From assembly GCA_021464245.1 (NCBI GenBank), contig JADCRB010000018.1:62001-126000 (forward strand): DNA of 64,000 nt. The letters run 5' to 3'. Origin of the DNA: Carallia brachiata (taxonomy: Eukaryota > Streptophyta > Magnoliopsida > Malpighiales > Rhizophoraceae). This document shows positions 61,324 through 64,000 of the stretch, piece after piece (position 1 is the stretch's first letter; each line of letters opens with the position of its first letter). A program made the position numbers and the translations under genes. The notes beneath the pieces were generated by a model, which had not been told where the DNA came from, ran no database searches, and saw only the letters and a list, made by a program, of their open reading frames with translations.

Positions 61324-63609
61324 GAGAAGAATAAACTATTCTTGTCTGGTTTGATTGTGTTGTGTCTTTGCCGGTCTGTTGTGCTTGGAGAAACTTTGAT
61401 AAACTCTTCGTCTGCCCTTCCCTTGCTTCCCTTGTCGGTCATCATTTCCTGTTTTAATAATTGTATTGGGCGATACTTGCCTCCTCTCATTTGGTACGGT
61501 CAATTTGGGAATTTGTGTTTATGATTAGCTTCCAGAAATCTTTTCACCATCAATTTTCTTGTGAATTTTTGCAAGGTTAAAACTTGGGGTGAGATGGTAA
61601 TTTAACTTTATATCCCACTGATAAATAAATTCTCTCCCATGTCAACTTTGATCAAATGAAAATATTCTCCTGTGAATTATTCAAGCTCAGGTAACCTTCA
61701 AATAACTGCAACCCATGTGAGGATTTTCATAGGGAGAGGTTGAACGATAATGGAGTAATGAGTTTTTATTGGTCCAAAAAAGTTTAGGGTTGAGGGGTAC
61801 TTCAATCTAAGGGAGTGCATATAGACTATCGGGATTAACTGATACAATTTACGTGTCATTCATTTATAAATAAATTTAATAGTAATCACTCATTTATAAA
61901 TGAATTTAACAGTAATCAGTAGAATTCTAGCTCCGAATTCTTAATTGTTGTGGCCACCGTTGTGTACAAGTAATGATTTTTCTGAATGTGGTGCGGAAAG
62001 CATTTCAGTGGTCATCTATCTGCCAAGAACGAAGGTCTCCCATTCCTAATCATGAACCATAAATGGAAGTGAAACATGTGGATTATAATACTTTGGTTTT
62101 TTCCATGTGGTGCCAAAGTTGAACGGAAGCTTGCTTTTTGTTTGCTTTGCTTCCCACCATCAGCAACGCATTATGCGGGCCATGTGAGCCCCCATCAAAA
62201 CCAACAAATATCTTCAGGACATTGATGGGTACACTACGGGCAGGTTCTTTGGGAGAGGCTCATTTAACAATTGGGCTGGGAAATGTTCATTATAAATGAG
62301 ATTATGATAGAGTCAAGCTTAGTTTAACTTAAATATTTATTAATAGGAGACGCTCCAATTGTTAGAGTTTAAGATTTTTTTTCAAGAGGTCTTAAGTTCA
62401 AATCTTGAGAATGGAGAAATGTGATTTATGGGGGATGAGAGTTACTTTCGTTGTATAATTTATGGCTTAATGGACCTCTTAATAGACAAAAAAAATAAAT
62501 AAATATTTGCTAACAATATTGGCATTCATATCACTAGATTGTTTTCCACTAACATTGATTAAGAACCAATTTGATGATGATAGTGCGGATTGTGTATCAA
62601 TTTTAAAGTGAAAGATAGTTGTATGAAGTATGATTCAATTTTCATCCTCAAAAGCAGTTTGCAAACGAGAACACACGGGCTTTTCAATGTTATTTGTATA
62701 ATATAAAATATTTTGTATATAGTATAAAATTTTATTTTATCCAAATGAAATGAATTAATGAGATTGTGTCCATTTAACGCTTTTTCTTTCTAATATTAAT
62801 GAGTAATATTTCTACTCCCTTTGTTAACGATGTTTATGAGAGAGATAAAATAGGAAAGAGAAGAAAATAGAGAGAAAAGGTTAATGCTTGTGTGTAAAAA
62901 ATATTTTTGGGAGAGAAAAAAATGAGGGAGATGTACATTAATTTTTCTCCTTTATCCACTAAATTCATTCCTTCCAAAAACATAAAGAAGTTCCTTGATT
63001 AACCTACCACTTTTAATAAATGACTCTATTGTCCCAATTAGATATATAATATTTTTACTATAAAAAGTAAAATTAATATCCTCATACATATTATTTTCCT
63101 CTTACCCCTTTCTATTCTTTACTAAACAAAATTTTTTTTTTTTTTGAGAAAAATTTACATTTTTAATTTTTAATTTATAAACAAAAAAAATCTTAATTTT
63201 ACTCTCTTACATTAGCTTTTTCCAAATAAAAGTGAGGATAAAAAATTTTTTCTCAGAATTTTTTCTCCCCTATTTTTTTTCTCTGACACTTGCCTCTCCC
63301 CTAATTTTCTCATGCAAATAGAGTGTAAGTATACAAAAGTTTCAATGAATCTCAACTGAGACATCATTGATAACAACTAACTACACACACCAATCAATTC
63401 GCCAAGATTACAAGAAAAATCTGACCTATTATTTACATAAACAAAAAAAAAGGGGGGACTTGCCAAGAGGAAGAGAAAATGAGGGGAGCTAGCATGCAAG
63501 AAGAAGACTATAAAACCTATACCTCCCATATGAAGGAGCCTAAAACACCAACATCTTGAATAAAAATTCATGAGCGGCCCATGGAGTTGGAGGACTGGCA
63601 GCGAATTAA
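61324..63609. other. Spacer between GS1 and the small minus-strand gene
   Basis: The 3' flank of GS1 followed by AT-rich DNA. A stretch at about 62340-62480 (GGAGACGCTCCAATTG, then GGTCTTAAGTTCAAATCTTG) looks like a degenerate SINE head with a weak box B. No other structure was recognised. Confidence 0.5.
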
Positions 63610-63828
63610 CTATAATCCTAAGGGAGAGCGAGATTGCTGGCGGCTCATCTCTCCATGAACCAGTCTCATATATGGCCGCTCCGGTGACCAATCCGTCATC
63701 TTGTTGATTGATTCCTGCTTGATCTTCCACACTTGGCTGTGAATTGCATCACCCACTTGCTGCACCTCAACCCCACCTCCTTTATCTGGCGTACTATCCT
63801 TTTCGCCAAGGCTTCCACTCTGATCCAT
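63610..63828 (-). CDS. Small conserved-looking protein, unidentified (72 residues)
   Basis: An ATG at 63828 directly follows an acceptor-like TTTATGCAG, suggesting a 5'-UTR intron. The product is hydrophilic with a Lys/Glu-rich helical centre (VGDAIHSQVWKIKQES) and ends SRQQSRSPLGL. A terminal RSRSPLGL-type motif occurs in some small plant proteins of unknown function as I recall them, but I cannot name the family. There is no signal peptide or membrane segment. The gene could continue or be frame-broken after SPLGL, given the indels elsewhere in the window. Confidence 0.4.
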   Translation of the reverse strand: MDQSGSLGEKDSTPDKGGGVEVQQVGDAIHSQVWKIKQESINKMTDWSPERPYMRLVHGEMSRQQSRSPLGL

Positions 63829-64000
63829 CTGCATAAATTATACTGTGACTGTGTGACCAAAAGATTGAAATATAGCAATACATAAATACAATTCACTCTG
63901 TATAGCCTGTGGACGGTCAAATGTCTGATGGTCGTATTTATATGCTTCTTGTTTTTGGAAACAAATTGTGTGTGTGTTTCTATACATATATATATATATA

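Noticed and set aside
1..64000. CRISPR array, prophage, operon or bacterial origin
   Set aside because: No regularly spaced repeats or operon structure; introns and plant families throughout.

Overview
This window is nuclear DNA of a flowering plant, most likely a eudicot and probably a rosid. The evidence is AT-rich intergenic DNA, GT-AG introns with T-rich acceptors, plant-specific gene families (SKOR/GORK channel, HAK/KUP transporter, MKK9-type kinase, plant NFXL1, cytosolic GS1) and plant transposon types. No bacterial operon, CRISPR array, rRNA or tRNA gene was seen. No new biological system is evident; the notable signals lie in broken reading frames, a changed channel filter and several well-delimited mobile elements.

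Layout. 1-4140 (-): 5' part of a SKOR/GORK outward K+ channel gene, running off the left edge. 4.2-11.0 kb: AT-rich spacer holding a 644-bp hAT-type MITE. 11155-12109 (+): intronless MKK7/MKK9-type MAPK kinase. 12.1-16.8 kb: spacer with a GC-rich island that may be a retroposon. 16.8-18.3 kb: 5'-truncated LINE inside a perfect 13-bp target duplication. 18915-21693 (+): dihydropyrimidine dehydrogenase (PYD1). 23253-30159 (-): HAK/KUP K+ transporter, whose long first intron carries a 1.25-kb TRIM-like LTR element. 33667-36335 (-): intact sugar-phosphate/phosphate translocator with two GC-AG introns. 39169-43500 (-): bystin/ENP1 pseudogene. 45363-48700 (-): NFXL1-type zinc-finger regulator. 48.7-58.2 kb: spacer with three kinds of transposon remnants. 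58258-61323 (+): cytosolic glutamine synthetase. 63610-63828 (-): small unidentified gene.

Functions are ordinary and unrelated: K+ efflux and uptake (SKOR, HAK), nitrogen assimilation and pyrimidine breakdown (GS1, PYD1), stress signalling (MKK9, NFXL1), plastid/endomembrane transport (translocator) and ribosome biogenesis (bystin relic). They do not form a cluster with a visible common role.

A recurring oddity is that most otherwise well-conserved genes carry 1-2 nt indels that break the frame (SKOR, MKK9, PYD1, NFXL1, GS1, possibly HAK), while the translocator is clean over 1020 coding bases. The simplest reading is residual consensus error in a long-read assembly, but real gene decay cannot be excluded from the sequence alone. 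The bystin copy is different: it lacks its N-terminus and a central segment and has a point nonsense codon, so it is a genuine pseudogene.
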